A model generated the notes under the pieces. It was given only the letters and a program-made list of their open reading frames with translations. It was not told the DNA's origin and did not search any database. A stretch of DNA of 64,000 nt. Source: Styela clava (lineage: Eukaryota > Chordata > Ascidiacea > Stolidobranchia > Styelidae). The DNA is taken from positions 17,794,001-17,858,000 of the forward strand of contig NC_135251.1 in the NCBI RefSeq assembly GCF_964204865.1, written 5' to 3'. This document shows, in pieces, positions 1-11,585 of the stretch. The stretch's first letter is position 1. Each line of letters begins with the position of its first letter. Both the position numbers and the translations under genes were made by a program.

Positions 1-71
1 TTTAGTCGAATAGTACTATTATGTTGTTGGTATGACAGGGGTATAATTTTTTCAAATATAAAAATAGATAG

Positions 72-290
72 GGTACCCCTGGATAGGGTACCGGAACATA
101 GTATGTGTACCTGGTCAGGGTTAGGCCATAATTTTATTTCAATTTTCCATATTTTTGTTCTATTACGATTTCGGAGACTAGCCAAGTGACTCCCGTAGTA
201 TTTGTATCTGAAATTATGGCCTAACCCTAACCTGGTATACATGCTATGTTCTGGTGTCCGCCATCTTGGTTCACATACTTCGGGAGTACC
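72..290. mobile_element. MITE (family with GGTACTCC-type ends)
   Basis: Miniature inverted-repeat element. The two halves are imperfect inverted copies meeting around the AT-rich centre (the arm containing GGAACATAGTATGTGTACC pairs with its counterpart near 225-250). The element is bounded by a perfect 8-bp direct repeat ATAGATAG (64-71 and 291-298). No coding capacity. Related copies lie at 12507-12606 and about 63749-63860, sharing the GAAGTATGTG..ACCAAGATG arm. Confidence 0.75.
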
Positions 291-1103
291 ATAGATAGTT
301 GTAATATTAGCATTCAAGTATGATTATTTGGAGGGGTAAAAACTGGTTGATGTACCTCCATGCTATATGCTCTTGTCTTCAAGTTCAATTTGGTTGGGAC
401 CCGATATTCCTATTGATAAGACTTCAGAACCATGACATGATTCAAATATTCCAACACATTTTGCCAATATAGGCTATATACAGCATATTTGATTTCGAAT
501 ATTTTCATTTAAAAAATTGGTATTTTGAGAATTCACATAATGTGACAATCAATATTTATAATGTAAAATGAATGTTGAATATTGTAGTTGTGGAACATGT
601 TCTATGAACTTCTATATAATATTATAAACAGTTACATTCATATTCATAATTGTACTTTATTCAAAGAATCACGCAAAGTCATGTCAAACTGGAATACAGT
701 CTTAACTTTTTTACATTCTCACTTGACTCTATAGTATAAGTTTGGCAGTCATATGAAGTAAATCAATATTTGGCAACATACATATTTTTTCAATATAACC
801 TTATTCAGTCTTTTTGATCTGTACAAGGCTATGCAGAAGCAGTCATTGATATTTGATGATATGTAAAGAGATACTATTTTCTGGAATCTTTCCGGTAGGG
901 CATTTCCTACCTAATAAACTCTGGGTGAAATGGTAGACATGTTTTTATGCAGTTATCTCTCTTCTAAGTTGATCTACGCAGCTAATTGAATAACTCATAA
1001 TAGATTGAATCAATTTACGAAAAAAAAATCAATAAATGCCTCAATATATTTATGTTTTCAGTAACTACAATCTTTTATTTATTTATTTTTTTATGTGTAT
1101 CAG

Positions 1104-1239
1104 AGTATTTGGTGTCAAGCACTTAAGGATAGCTGATTCCTCTATTATGCCCCATCAAATATCTGCTGGACCACAAGCAACATGTTTTATGATTGGGGAG
1201 AAAGCTGCTGAATTAATCAAGGAAACACATTTGAAATAA
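1104..1239 (+). CDS. Last exon of a GMC oxidoreductase gene (gene 1, 5' part outside window)
   Basis: The acceptor AG at 1102-1103 follows a pyrimidine-rich stretch. The open frame from 1104 reads RVFGVKHLRIADSSIMPHQI and ends in a stop. This is the C-terminal block of GMC oxidoreductases (choline/glucose dehydrogenase-like flavoenzymes), where the chain closes over the FAD and ends with an 'EKAAELIKE' helix. It is very close to the last exon of the next gene (10138-10270), so the two are tandem paralogues. The usual 'SGNTNAP' active-site loop reads 'SAGPQAT' here. No matching exons are visible in 1-1100, so the rest of the gene lies left of the window. Function beyond an FAD-linked alcohol/aldehyde oxidoreductase cannot be given. 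Confidence 0.8.
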
Positions 1240-2238
1240 TAGTTTCATCTGCTGCTTCTAGAATGCAACATCACGCCCCATCAAATAAATATCTGCTGGA
1301 CTGTTATCTGCTTTTTGGGGAGTGGACAAATTTTAAATCAAAACTTGTTTTTGGGGAAATATATTTGGTTGTTATTTACTCATATTTATAATCTTTTGAA
1401 AGAATTATTCCAAGCATCATTATTCAGTATTTTTATTCCACTGTCTGTACATCAACATTAACAACAAATTATTGTCAATATATAATGTTCTTCATTGAAA
1501 AAAATTTGACGTTTTTAAAATAAATTTTTGGCATATTTCGAATATCATTTTAGTTGATTTTAAATATTGCTTGTAATGTGATATTTCCATAATTTTTGCA
1601 CTAAAAAAAGAATGAGAAGCTGGCAGGCATATTTTATAGTGCTTCTAGTTTTCAGCACATGTGTTTATGTTTTAAGTTTATTTTTGGTAGATTTGGAATA
1701 ATCTGTCAGTAAAAATTTTGTGTTGTTTTACATTTCATTACATCTAATATCCATACAGAAGCATTTTGCCACTAGAAAAAAACAAGAGTCCCCCTTATAA
1801 TGGTTTGTGGCGAAGGTACGCATTGCGGTGTTTGCTTGTCACTTCTACAACACGAATCTTTTCGCTTATAGTTGAGGCAATCATGCTTAGAGTAAAATTG
1901 TGTTGTTTTATATTTGCTGCAACATTAGGGCATCGAATATAGAGGATACCATGGTATTGATCCATTAATCGATAATTGCTTGTTGTTTTGACGCGATGAC
2001 ATGGAACGTCTGTTACAATATGCACACGTATGACATGGAACATCTGTGTGCCTAAAACTAACATATGAATTAAAATATTGTAGTAATGATTGATATTTAA
2101 CTTGATTATTCTTGCATATAACATGCTACCATTGCTTTTCTCAGTGCTTTTTCTATGATTTGTAAATAAATTAGGAAAGTTATCATATGATGACTTAACC
2201 ATAAGAGTTCTTGATTGTGTTCACTGTGTATGCACATC
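1240..2238. other. Intergenic stretch between the two tandem GMC genes
   Basis: No gene is supported here. Just after the stop of gene 1, positions 1273-1305 repeat part of its last exon (CCCCATCAAAT..ATCTGCTGGAC) with a 4-base insertion. The rest is AT-rich sequence without a recognisable feature. Confidence 0.6.
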
Positions 2239-5200
2239 ATGTTGAAATCGGCAGTGTTATTTTTGACTTTGTCATTCGTTTTATTCAAATTATATTCAAG
2301 ATATATCAGCATCACCATTGATTTACCAGATGAAGAATATGACTTCATAATTGGTGAGTTGTTGTCAATTATTCATAGTATCTTGATAGATTAACTGGTG
2401 AAAAATGTGTTAAAGAGAAGCTCTAAGAATTGGAACTTTAAGTTTCTGTTAACATGTTACCTCTCTTTACGAATATGGAACATGGATTGATTATGTTACA
2501 TTGTATGAATTGATTATGTTAAAATGGTGTGTTTTTAGCCAAACTACCGTAATTGTGCATCATGTTTGAAAAAGTTTATTTTGATAATCCTTTTATTTTG
2601 CTTGGGTAATTTCGACTCCCATTCATGCAAAAACCTTTGAATGTCATTTCATGTAAATAGTGCTTGTGCATATTCTTGTTTGGGGAATTATTGAAACACT
2701 TTTAATTGATCAAAATTTATACATTCTATGATTTATTTATATCATGTGATTAGAATCGAAAACGAATTTATGATTTGATTTTTTTAGTTGGAGGAGGATT
2801 GACTGGATCTGTTATTGCTCGTCGACTGACTGATAATACCTCATTCAAGTGAGATTTTAAAAAGCTATTGATTAGTGGTTGATACTGTTTCCGGTATTTA
2901 TTGTCGAAAGCATCAGTTAGACAACAGGACAGAAGTACTTTCACTTCAAGTAAACAAGTTGAAGCGGCGAATACCCGTTCATCTGGTCATCCGATGGCTC
3001 TGTAATACAATCTCTAATAGTTATCATTTTCTAGTAAGAGATGTTAGTAATTTAGCGAAACCGTACGGTACTCACCACTCACCAGCAATAAAAGTAGTTC
3101 CGTAAGAGAAAATTTCTAACCTTTTCGTTTGATTATCAGAACCTTGGGTTAAAACGATGCGGTTATCTTTTTTTTTCGAATATTGCATATAACTGATTTT
3201 TACTGGTCGAAGAGAATAATCTTGACTTGATGAAATGTTACATTTTTTAGAGTACTAATACTGGAAGCAGGTCCTGAAGATGGCTACGATCCGTTTGTGA
3301 ACATTCCTCTTCTTGGTCCTTTAAACGTTGGAATATGGAATGATTGGAAATTTAAATCTGAAAGTCAGTCAGCATCTTTACATATGAAAACTGATAATGT
3401 ATGTGAAAAATGATTTCAACAAAGCTATCAGTTGGGGTTACCCAAGACTAACAACTACCTTTCCTTACTCTATGTCTTTGTGGTAGTGAATCCATATGCG
3501 TATAATTTAACATGGTTGCTCTAGCACGGATGAAGATGACTATTCTTTTTGATTCAATATGGTGTCTGACGAAATGTTACTGAAATGCATTTGTGTTATT
3601 GTGTTAATGCACAGCAAGACTCCTGAATAAAATAGAATGACAATAGAGAATTACAAAATATATAAACAAGATGTTGCTACTTGCTGGTATCAAAGTAACA
3701 TCTGAAACTGTTTGATTGGAAGTAGTTTTAAAGTAGTTTTAAATAACTAAAACTCTGGGTAGAGTTACAGGCTCTCAAAAAAGGAAAAATGTAACAGTTG
3801 AAGCTCTTTGGTGGACGCCTCTCTTCAGCTATAAAAAATTTGAAAGCTAATGGTCCAGTAGTTTATGTGAACACCGCCAACATTTTAACCAAACAATATA
3901 TAGGCTCCATGTCTAAAAATTATGTGTATTACGATTATTGAACTATTGGCAATAGAAAGGAGTTTTGTTATGTTTTACATTTTCTGTTTCAAGGTTGAAC
4001 ATCTAGCCAGGGGAAAACTTCTTGGTGGTACCAGCTCTATTAATTTTCAATATTATATGAGAGGAAGTCCATCAGATTATGATTCCTGGGAGTCTGAAGG
4101 AAATGTTGGATGGGGATTTGGAAGTGTTTTGAAATATTTTATCAAATCAGAAACATCAAATCATTTTTATCCTATTGATGAGCGATATCATGGGCATGAA
4201 GGACCTTTACACGTTACGCATAGTGAAAAGATTGGAATGTCTGATGTTTTCCTTAACGCTGCAAAAGAAACTGGTACTTGAGCTTTATTAATATTGTTGT
4301 AATGTCAGTTAAGATAATGCATAAATAATTGAGCATCATTAAAAGGTATTATATCTGGTCACCATCCATTGGAATGTCACAATCTCTGAGGGAAAAAACA
4401 TGCCACATGCAACCCTTGAGGTTATGTGCACGCGTTACTGTAGGAAACTAGTGAATTAGGAATATATTATTCATTTTGGCCTGTGTGCCCATGAAAATTC
4501 ACTTATTCAAGGTTAATTTCGCAATCATATCGTTTGTACTGGAACAACCCCAGTTCAGTCACATGCTTTGTTTGTCTTCGGTTGAGTCACAACTCACAAC
4601 GTTTTTTAAATAAACTTTATTGCTGATTGATGGATTCATTTTTCCTTTTCTACTCAAAATGTATTCATATTATCCAGTATAAAATTACCATTGATTGGGG
4701 TTATGCTTGCTTTCATATTTTTGAAGCAATTCTTCTACAAACACAATTAATATGTTTGTACTCATTTTGCAGGATTAGATTATGTTGTTGATCACAATGC
4801 CAAGGATATTATTGGAGCAGCAGTTATACAAACATCGGCAAAGAGAGGACTTCGACAAAGTGCTTCTACATCATACTTGCGATCTATTGCACACCTTAGG
4901 TACTTTATCTTAGTAAAAATTACCATCATTCAGATTTTAAAAATTGTTTTAAAAGTGTGGGCAAAATTTACTTGGTTGAAAAGAGTAGCCAGAAATCATC
5001 AGATTGTAGTGAGCTTTATGCCCTGCGGAATAATATAAATGTGATCATTCCAGCAAGTGACTATGTGCCAACTGTTCCACGCATATAAACAACATAATAC
5101 AAATTAAAATAATTTTCTTTCATAATTAGGCGAGATCGTCTTCACATTGTAGCTGATGCCCATGTAACAAAAATTCTGATCAAAGAGAGAGAAGATGGAA

Positions 5201-8200
5201 TTAAATCGGCTTCAGGAGTTGAATTTATTAAAAATGGAAAAACAATTTCTGTGAATGCTAAAAGAGAAGTTGTATTGAGCGCAGGTAGTTTTGTCTGAAA
5301 TTCATCTCCCAAGTAATAATTGATATTTTTCATTATTATATTTTAGATATATCTATTCGTAAGCAGTTCAATAAGAATTGATTTGCATTCTAGTTTATAT
5401 TCCATGTTTTTTGGCAGATGATTTTTTGATTCACTAGCTAAGGATGTGAATACTGAGCAGTGATCATATCGATCATTTTGTGTTTTATAAGATTAATTTC
5501 TTCATAGCTAACCTTTATGCAGATTACTAATTGATGAAAAAACTGACAAAGCGAACATTTTTAGGCACAAAGGCTGAGAGAGAACTTTAGTTGACGCTTA
5601 TTTATTCAATACTGTTGAATCTTTTAGGTGTGTTTGGAACTCCACAAATATTAATGTTGTCTGGCATTGGACCGGCCAAACATTTGCTAGAACATGGAGT
5701 AAGTGTGTGTATTTTTATATCAATTCTAGATACCAGATAACATTGGGTTTGATGTACAAAAACATTTTATGCAGTTATTACACATTACATCGATAATGAA
5801 CAAAGTAAAGAATAAGAGCAAGTCTAATTGATGAAATTGTTAAAAATCCGTATTCAAAAGTTCATGTTATTATTTATTACCAGAATAAAACAACAATGAA
5901 TGGTAAAATATATAATACATGGTGTGTGAAAAATTGTTCTTATTGGCGAAAGGGCTTAAACACTGTCCCGTTGTGGTTTTAGAATATGTCACTGTTTCTT
6001 GCATTGCAATCGTTCACTGGAGTTGTTTTCTAAACTTTACAAAATTGGAAATATAGACGTCTGATTCCAGACTGTAAACGTTGATAGAGATGGAATGAAC
6101 CTTAAAAGGCTTGCTTATGAAGTACCGTATTATGCGGACCATAGAGCGCACCAGGTTATTATGTGCACTGTCAATAAATTGCTTGGATTGTGCTATCATC
6201 TATACACAAGGCACATCGGGCTTATTGTGTATTCTTAGTTATTGAGTCCAAATTTAGAATAAGAGTAGGCTTATTTCAACTTAATCAGCATAACAGGAAT
6301 AATATACATAATGAAAATAAATAAAAAACTGATCATAGGATCAGAAATCATATTGAAATACTTTGTAATCTTTTTTTAAATGATGACTTTTTGATTTTCA
6401 GATCAGTGTTGTGAAAGATCTCCCAGGAGTTGGTTCAAATTATCAAGACCATATGTTCGCACCGGTTTATTTTCATGCCAAAAATTTATCATTTGGTGAC
6501 ACAGCAGGGATAAAAGAGGTAAAATTTTAATAATTCTTCTACAATAGGTTTGGTTTGAAAATTAGGTTAAGCTTTTTCACATTCACACCAAAATTCGACA
6601 CAGCACATGGCGCTTCATGCTAAGCACCAGGAATATTGCTACCCTACCTGGAGTCGCAAGTTCGAATCCTGTGGTGGATTAATATGTGCGATAGGATGGC
6701 TGGACTTCTCACTACCATGGGTTGGTTCACATAACAGCTGGTTGGTCACGGTTTCCCTCGCCATCAAGTATATGCATCTGAAACAAATAACTGGCTAACT
6801 AATCTCATAGGGGACTGGTAACCAGACGAGAAGCTGTGGTATGTCATATGATTAAGCTGTCTTCTCGGTTACTTCTCCCCTGGGATAAAAATGATATCTT
6901 ATTCTTATTCACATCAAGTTTGGAAATGTTTTCATTTAGTTACACATTACTGGTATCTATATCGTCCTGGTTTGGCTGCTATCTTCATTTTGCTATTTAG
7001 AAGTTTAAGTTTATGTTGACCACATAATCAGCATAACAGACTATGAAATTATTGATAAAAATGAATACAGCAAATTAAAACTGTTGTAGAATCAGGAGAG
7101 CACATAAAACCTTGAGAAAGGTTCAAATCTTAAAGGATTTGGATTAGTAGGTGTTGTCAAAAGAAGTGGTATGTGTTCAATCGCATAAAAGTATTAAATT
7201 AATTCACACACGCTCATGCATACAACCACACGATACACATACAATCTCAATTATTTATGCATGTACATATACAACCACAATTATCTATGCATGTACATAT
7301 ACAGCCAGAGTTATTTATACTATGCTGAGTTGCTGTTTATGCCTTCTTTAGACCCATAATTATTTCATTTCCAACTATAATGTGTCTTACTATACTGCTA
7401 TGTTAACAGATTTTATACAATTTTCCTGGATGGTTGTGGAAGGGAAGCGGCCCTTTAGGAAATACTGGGGGTGTATTCGCAAACTTGAAATTTGACAAAT
7501 TGGAAAGGTTTGGATGTTTTTGAACGTTTTGTTATCAGGGAAGCTGAAAAAATGTATTTTTGCTGGTGATACTAAACTAATGTGTTTTAATGGTTCAAGA
7601 CAATAATGAGTGAAATGCAAGGATATACAAACCAGTTTATTGAATATACTAGACAAAAAATGATATAAACATATTAAAACTGAAGATGTCTTTGGGTAAA
7701 TTTCGTTAAAAACCTTCAACTTCGTACTTAAAATTTGAACTCAGGGTTTCAACATATCAGCAACCGGAACTTGCATGCTGTTCTGCTATAATTTTTATAT
7801 GCTCTGCAAAAGAGCTGCTTTATTTTGGAAGGACCGGAATCCTTCCTGTTCTGCACGGGCACGGCCTACTCAATTTACCTCATCCTGAGTGACGTGATTG
7901 ACATGAACTTTGAACCTGAGATTTTAACCTGTGATGCCGTAGTTAAAATAATGCATCATTGAGTCTAACCGCTTGACAATCCAAGTCTAACATTTAACCG
8001 CTAGACCACTGCACCCAGAAAATTTAGCGATATTTTACATTAAATTTGTGATAAATATTACAATTTTTAGAAAAAAAACTCCGGATTTTCAAGCAATAGT
8101 GATACCTGCAGAGGCGGACACTTTCTTATTTCGATTGTTAATTTCAAATTACTTATATAAAGACAATGTGAGTAAAAGTATTAGTACCGGATTAAATAGC

Positions 8201-10270
8201 GAATCTAAACTTGTACTAGAACTCTTTCTACAACCTGGAAAAAGGCACAGAAGTACATCATATACGACCTGGGTACTACTCTAATATACTAGGGTTGCCA
8301 TACTATTCCTGGATACACTTCCTATAATCCCTCTTTTTTGGTGTTTCATTTGGTATTAGGTTATTTTTTTATATTTCTTATGTATAGATTTCCACATGAT
8401 GCTTTTAGATATATCATTATATTGCCTCATTAATCGCATTGCCATTTATGGGATGAAATAACTGCTGAATATTTTTTGACACTAATTTTACACTATCACC
8501 CAATACGTTACACAAGGCCCTCTTCCGCTTTCAGATTTTTGAGGAAGAGATTGAGAGAGCGAAACGAGAGAGGAATGGTGTGCTTTTTTCATTTCTCATT
8601 CACTCTGTTTTACTACACCCTAAAAGTAAAGGTACTGTGGGATTGAGGTCTTCAAGTCCATTCAGTAAGCCGAAAATCAATCCTAATGTTCACTCTCATC
8701 CTGATGATCTAGAAATAATGATTAAAGGTATGTTTGTTGAGCAATGAAAATATTGCAAATCAGATAATACCAATTCACCAACTCCTGGTATCATACACAA
8801 TATGACAAATGACAACATATTAAGGTGATATTTAATATAGCCAAAATACTCACTAGTCACTACTGTATATATTTGCTTCGTTTAAGCTTTTCAGCACTGG
8901 CTTATTCTGTTACTTGAAATTAAAAAAAAAGAAACTGAAGACTATGAACTGTTGTTCTGTCTATTAAGTTTTATGCCATTGGAAATTTTTCGATTGGGCT
9001 GATGCTGTCAGTATTTCAATATCTGTTTTAACAACCCTTCTTTCTTCAACCTTTTTTTAGTCTTCCTAATTTGTTCCTATGCTGAGAGATGAGTCAACCT
9101 TAACTAGATTTAACTGCGTCTATGTGTTTATTTAACGCTTGTTCATGCAATGATTTGTTACAGGCATGAAATGGATTAGTAACTTAACAACCACTGCAGC
9201 ATTTCGTAAGATAGGAGCTGAAGTTGTTCCTTTAGTGTCAAAATGTAGGAAAGAGAAGCCAGGGTGGGTCGAGTCAAATTACTCATCTTTTTTTACTAAA
9301 ATTTTATAATATAATTATATAACGTTATAATGCATTACCTAGTACAGTTGTCAGACAGCAATGTTGACAACATAGGATAGGATTTGCATATTTATTTCAT
9401 GCAAAAGGAAAGACGATAAGACGGCTTAATCATACGGCGTCTCGTCTGGTTACCAGTCCATGTCGAGTATTGGATTAGTTACACAGTTATTTGATTATGA
9501 TCCATGGACTTGATGGTTGAGGAACCACCTTTGCGTGGCCGAGCCATCTCAACATCTTGGAATCCATGATTCAACATATGAATTCATCCATCCTATTTTT
9601 ATTTGAGTAACAGTCAACAATATCAATCTATGGCTTCGTTTTTTCACAATTTTTGAATATTGCTCTAGGTTTTCATGTGCCAATATGTATGTTACTGAAT
9701 TGATATATTCAACTTGATTATGACTGCACTCGTTTCTCAGCTCATATGCATTTAACAAATGTCTTGCAACTGGTGAGGCTATGTTATTTCATGGCTGTTG
9801 TTCAGCTAAGATGGGAAGATTTGAAGACACAGAAGCTGTCGTCGATCCACAGCTCAGGTAGGGGTTAATTTAATTTACAACCCAGATTATCAGCTGGAAA
9901 AATTGAAAATGATATTCTGAAATGAGAGTATTCGATAGGATATTGATTCAATTCATTGAACAATAAGTAAGCATGACCTCAGTTTTATTGGAAAACCCAT
10001 ATAAATATCAACCATAAAATATAACTTAAAAAGTGTTACAGCCCTGGTAAGAAAAGTCTAATGCAAATTGTTTTGTATTGCATGTAACATAAATGCATTT
10101 GTGTATAGTTCACGCTAATAACTTTTTTCTCGTATAGAGTTTATGGAGTGGACCGCCTACGGATAGCTGATGCTTCAATTATGCCTCATCAGATATCTGC
10201 TGCTCCGCAGGCAACATGTTACATGATTGGCGAAAAAGCTGCAGATCTAATTAAGGAAAGCAATCCATGA
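2239..10270 (+). CDS. GMC oxidoreductase (choline/glucose dehydrogenase-like), 14 exons, 603 aa
   Basis: Exons: 2239-2353, 2788-2848, 3251-3398, 3994-4273, 4773-4899, 5130-5284, 5628-5698, 6402-6518, 7410-7507, 8071-8167, 8535-8727, 9164-9263, 9741-9857, 10138-10270. All introns are GT-AG, the phases match and the total is 1812 nt. The protein has an N-terminal hydrophobic segment (signal anchor). It then has the Rossmann start [12 protein letters not shown] (FAD ADP-binding), GMC signature 1 ([12 protein letters not shown]), GMC signature 2 ([13 protein letters not shown]) and the conserved 'LHPKSKGTV' and 'HGCCSAKMG' blocks. Family members oxidise alcohols or sugars using FAD. The second catalytic loop, normally SGNTNA, is SAAPQAT, so its Asn/His is missing and the activity may be altered. 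SINEs sit in introns 8, 9 and 12. It is tandem to gene 1 and convergent with the gene at 11586-17514. The ATG was chosen because it directly precedes the hydrophobic leader. Confidence 0.92.
6590..6905 (+). repeat. tRNA-derived SINE (family A)
   Basis: Lies in intron 8 of the GMC gene. It contains a polymerase III B-box (GTTCGAATCC, about 6659-6668) and an A-box-like TGGCGCTTCATGC about 50 bp upstream. A non-tRNA body with 'CAAATAACTGGCTAACTAAT' and 'ACTGGTAACCAGACGAG' follows. The body recurs in reverse at 9405-9545, showing a dispersed family. Ends are approximate. Confidence 0.65.
7741..8020 (-). repeat. Probable second tRNA-derived SINE (family B)
   Basis: On the minus strand an A-box-like TGGTCTAGCGGTTAA (complement of about 7993-8007) precedes a B-box-like GGTTCAAAGTTC (near 7908-7919) by about 85 bp. 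The spacing is a little long because the 'TAACCGCT' head seems partly duplicated. It lies in intron 9 of the GMC gene. Boundaries are uncertain. Confidence 0.45.
9405..9545 (-). repeat. 3' part of a family A SINE
   Basis: The reverse complement matches the non-tRNA body of the copy at 6590-6905 (CAAATAACTG, CTAACTAATC, GACTGGTAACCAGACGAG, TATGATTAAGC). Only the 3' half is present, as expected for a 5'-truncated retroposon. It lies in intron 12 of the GMC gene. Confidence 0.6.
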
Positions 10271-11585
10271 TTTAGATATATTCGTTACTTTTGAAAAATT
10301 GAAAATCAATATAATTTGTGCAATTGTCTTGAATGATTGTACATAACCAGATGCAGGTGAAAAGCGGTAGTAGATGAGAGGCATCTCCTGGTATTTGCAG
10401 TATTTCGCAATCAGTTTTATTAGTTTGTATGTACTAACTATAAATAATTCATGGTAATGATGTGCCCATGACCTACGGTACATGAAAGTTTTGGCTCAAT
10501 GGCTAGCAGATTGTACTGGGTGACTGGATCAAAGTCGTCATCACACCGCTAATTATACTGGGTTGGTTTGTGTGGGATATAATAGGCGTAGGAGAAATTG
10601 CTGTATTCATTGTCGTCGTAGGTGTAACGTTTTTATCCGCAACATAAAGTACAACTATAAAAACCACTGTTGCACCCGGGAACAACGATTATCACCACGT
10701 AGTAGGAGGCGACCACATCGCGTTGTTCGCATTTTATTGCTCCACATATGACCTCGGACGAACAGTGACCACCGAAAAAATTATGACTGAATATTACGAT
10801 ATAAGCTGAAATTGTAGTTCATGGGTTTTTATTTTGTGGAGAAGTTGTTTACATGAGCTACTTGTTTCTCTCCGTATGCGTGCACTACCTTGTTCTAATG
10901 TGACTTTTATGTAGCGCTTTGGCTTTCGTGATCCATACATTTAGGCACTACTCACATGTTTTATCGTAAAATCTTGCACTCAATTCTCCAATATCTACTT
11001 TCCACGCCGGTAATTGAAAATTTAACAGCAGACAAAGGAAAAAAAACTAAAGGCGTTTTAAACTTATTTCCTTTTTTTTTCAAAATATAATACAGGTAAA
11101 ATTGTACTGAATATGTAGTTTAGAATTTAGATGGCTCTCTTCGAGTCTTTTGTAGTAGATGGTGACTAGAGTCCAAGTCTGGTCATCGACTCGTGCCTCT
11201 TCAACCACCATTGATTTCCCTACACCCCCTAATAAGGGTGAACACCCCGCCCCCTGACACCATACTTTGATTTTTGACGAAGATAAAAATGTATTTGTAT
11301 ATTTAGACGGTGGCTCACATTCCGGTGAAGATGATCATTGAAATACATAACACATTTCTATAAGTTACCCCCCCCCCCCCCCCCCCTTAAAATAAAAAAC
11401 TGGGGAACGTCAAACAAGCTGTTTAACAGATAGAGTAAAACTTACTGTACGAATGAATTTCTGTCCTAATTACCTAAGCAACTTGTTGTCAAATTTTCCA
11501 TATATTTACAAGATGACGCTAAAACTGCTTTGGGAAACGCGTAGTAACAACCGATAATTCACATGTCTAATTGATACATTTGTCG
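10271..11585. other. Intergenic region between convergent GMC genes, with a C19 homopolymer
   Basis: 3' flanks of two convergent genes. No coding exon is supported. It contains a run of 19 C residues at 11368-11386, likely variable in length. Otherwise unremarkable. Confidence 0.6.

Noticed and set aside
6601..6680. Functional tRNA gene
   Set aside because: Pol III boxes are present but the cloverleaf is not convincing, and a non-tRNA body shared with 9405-9545 follows, so it is a SINE.
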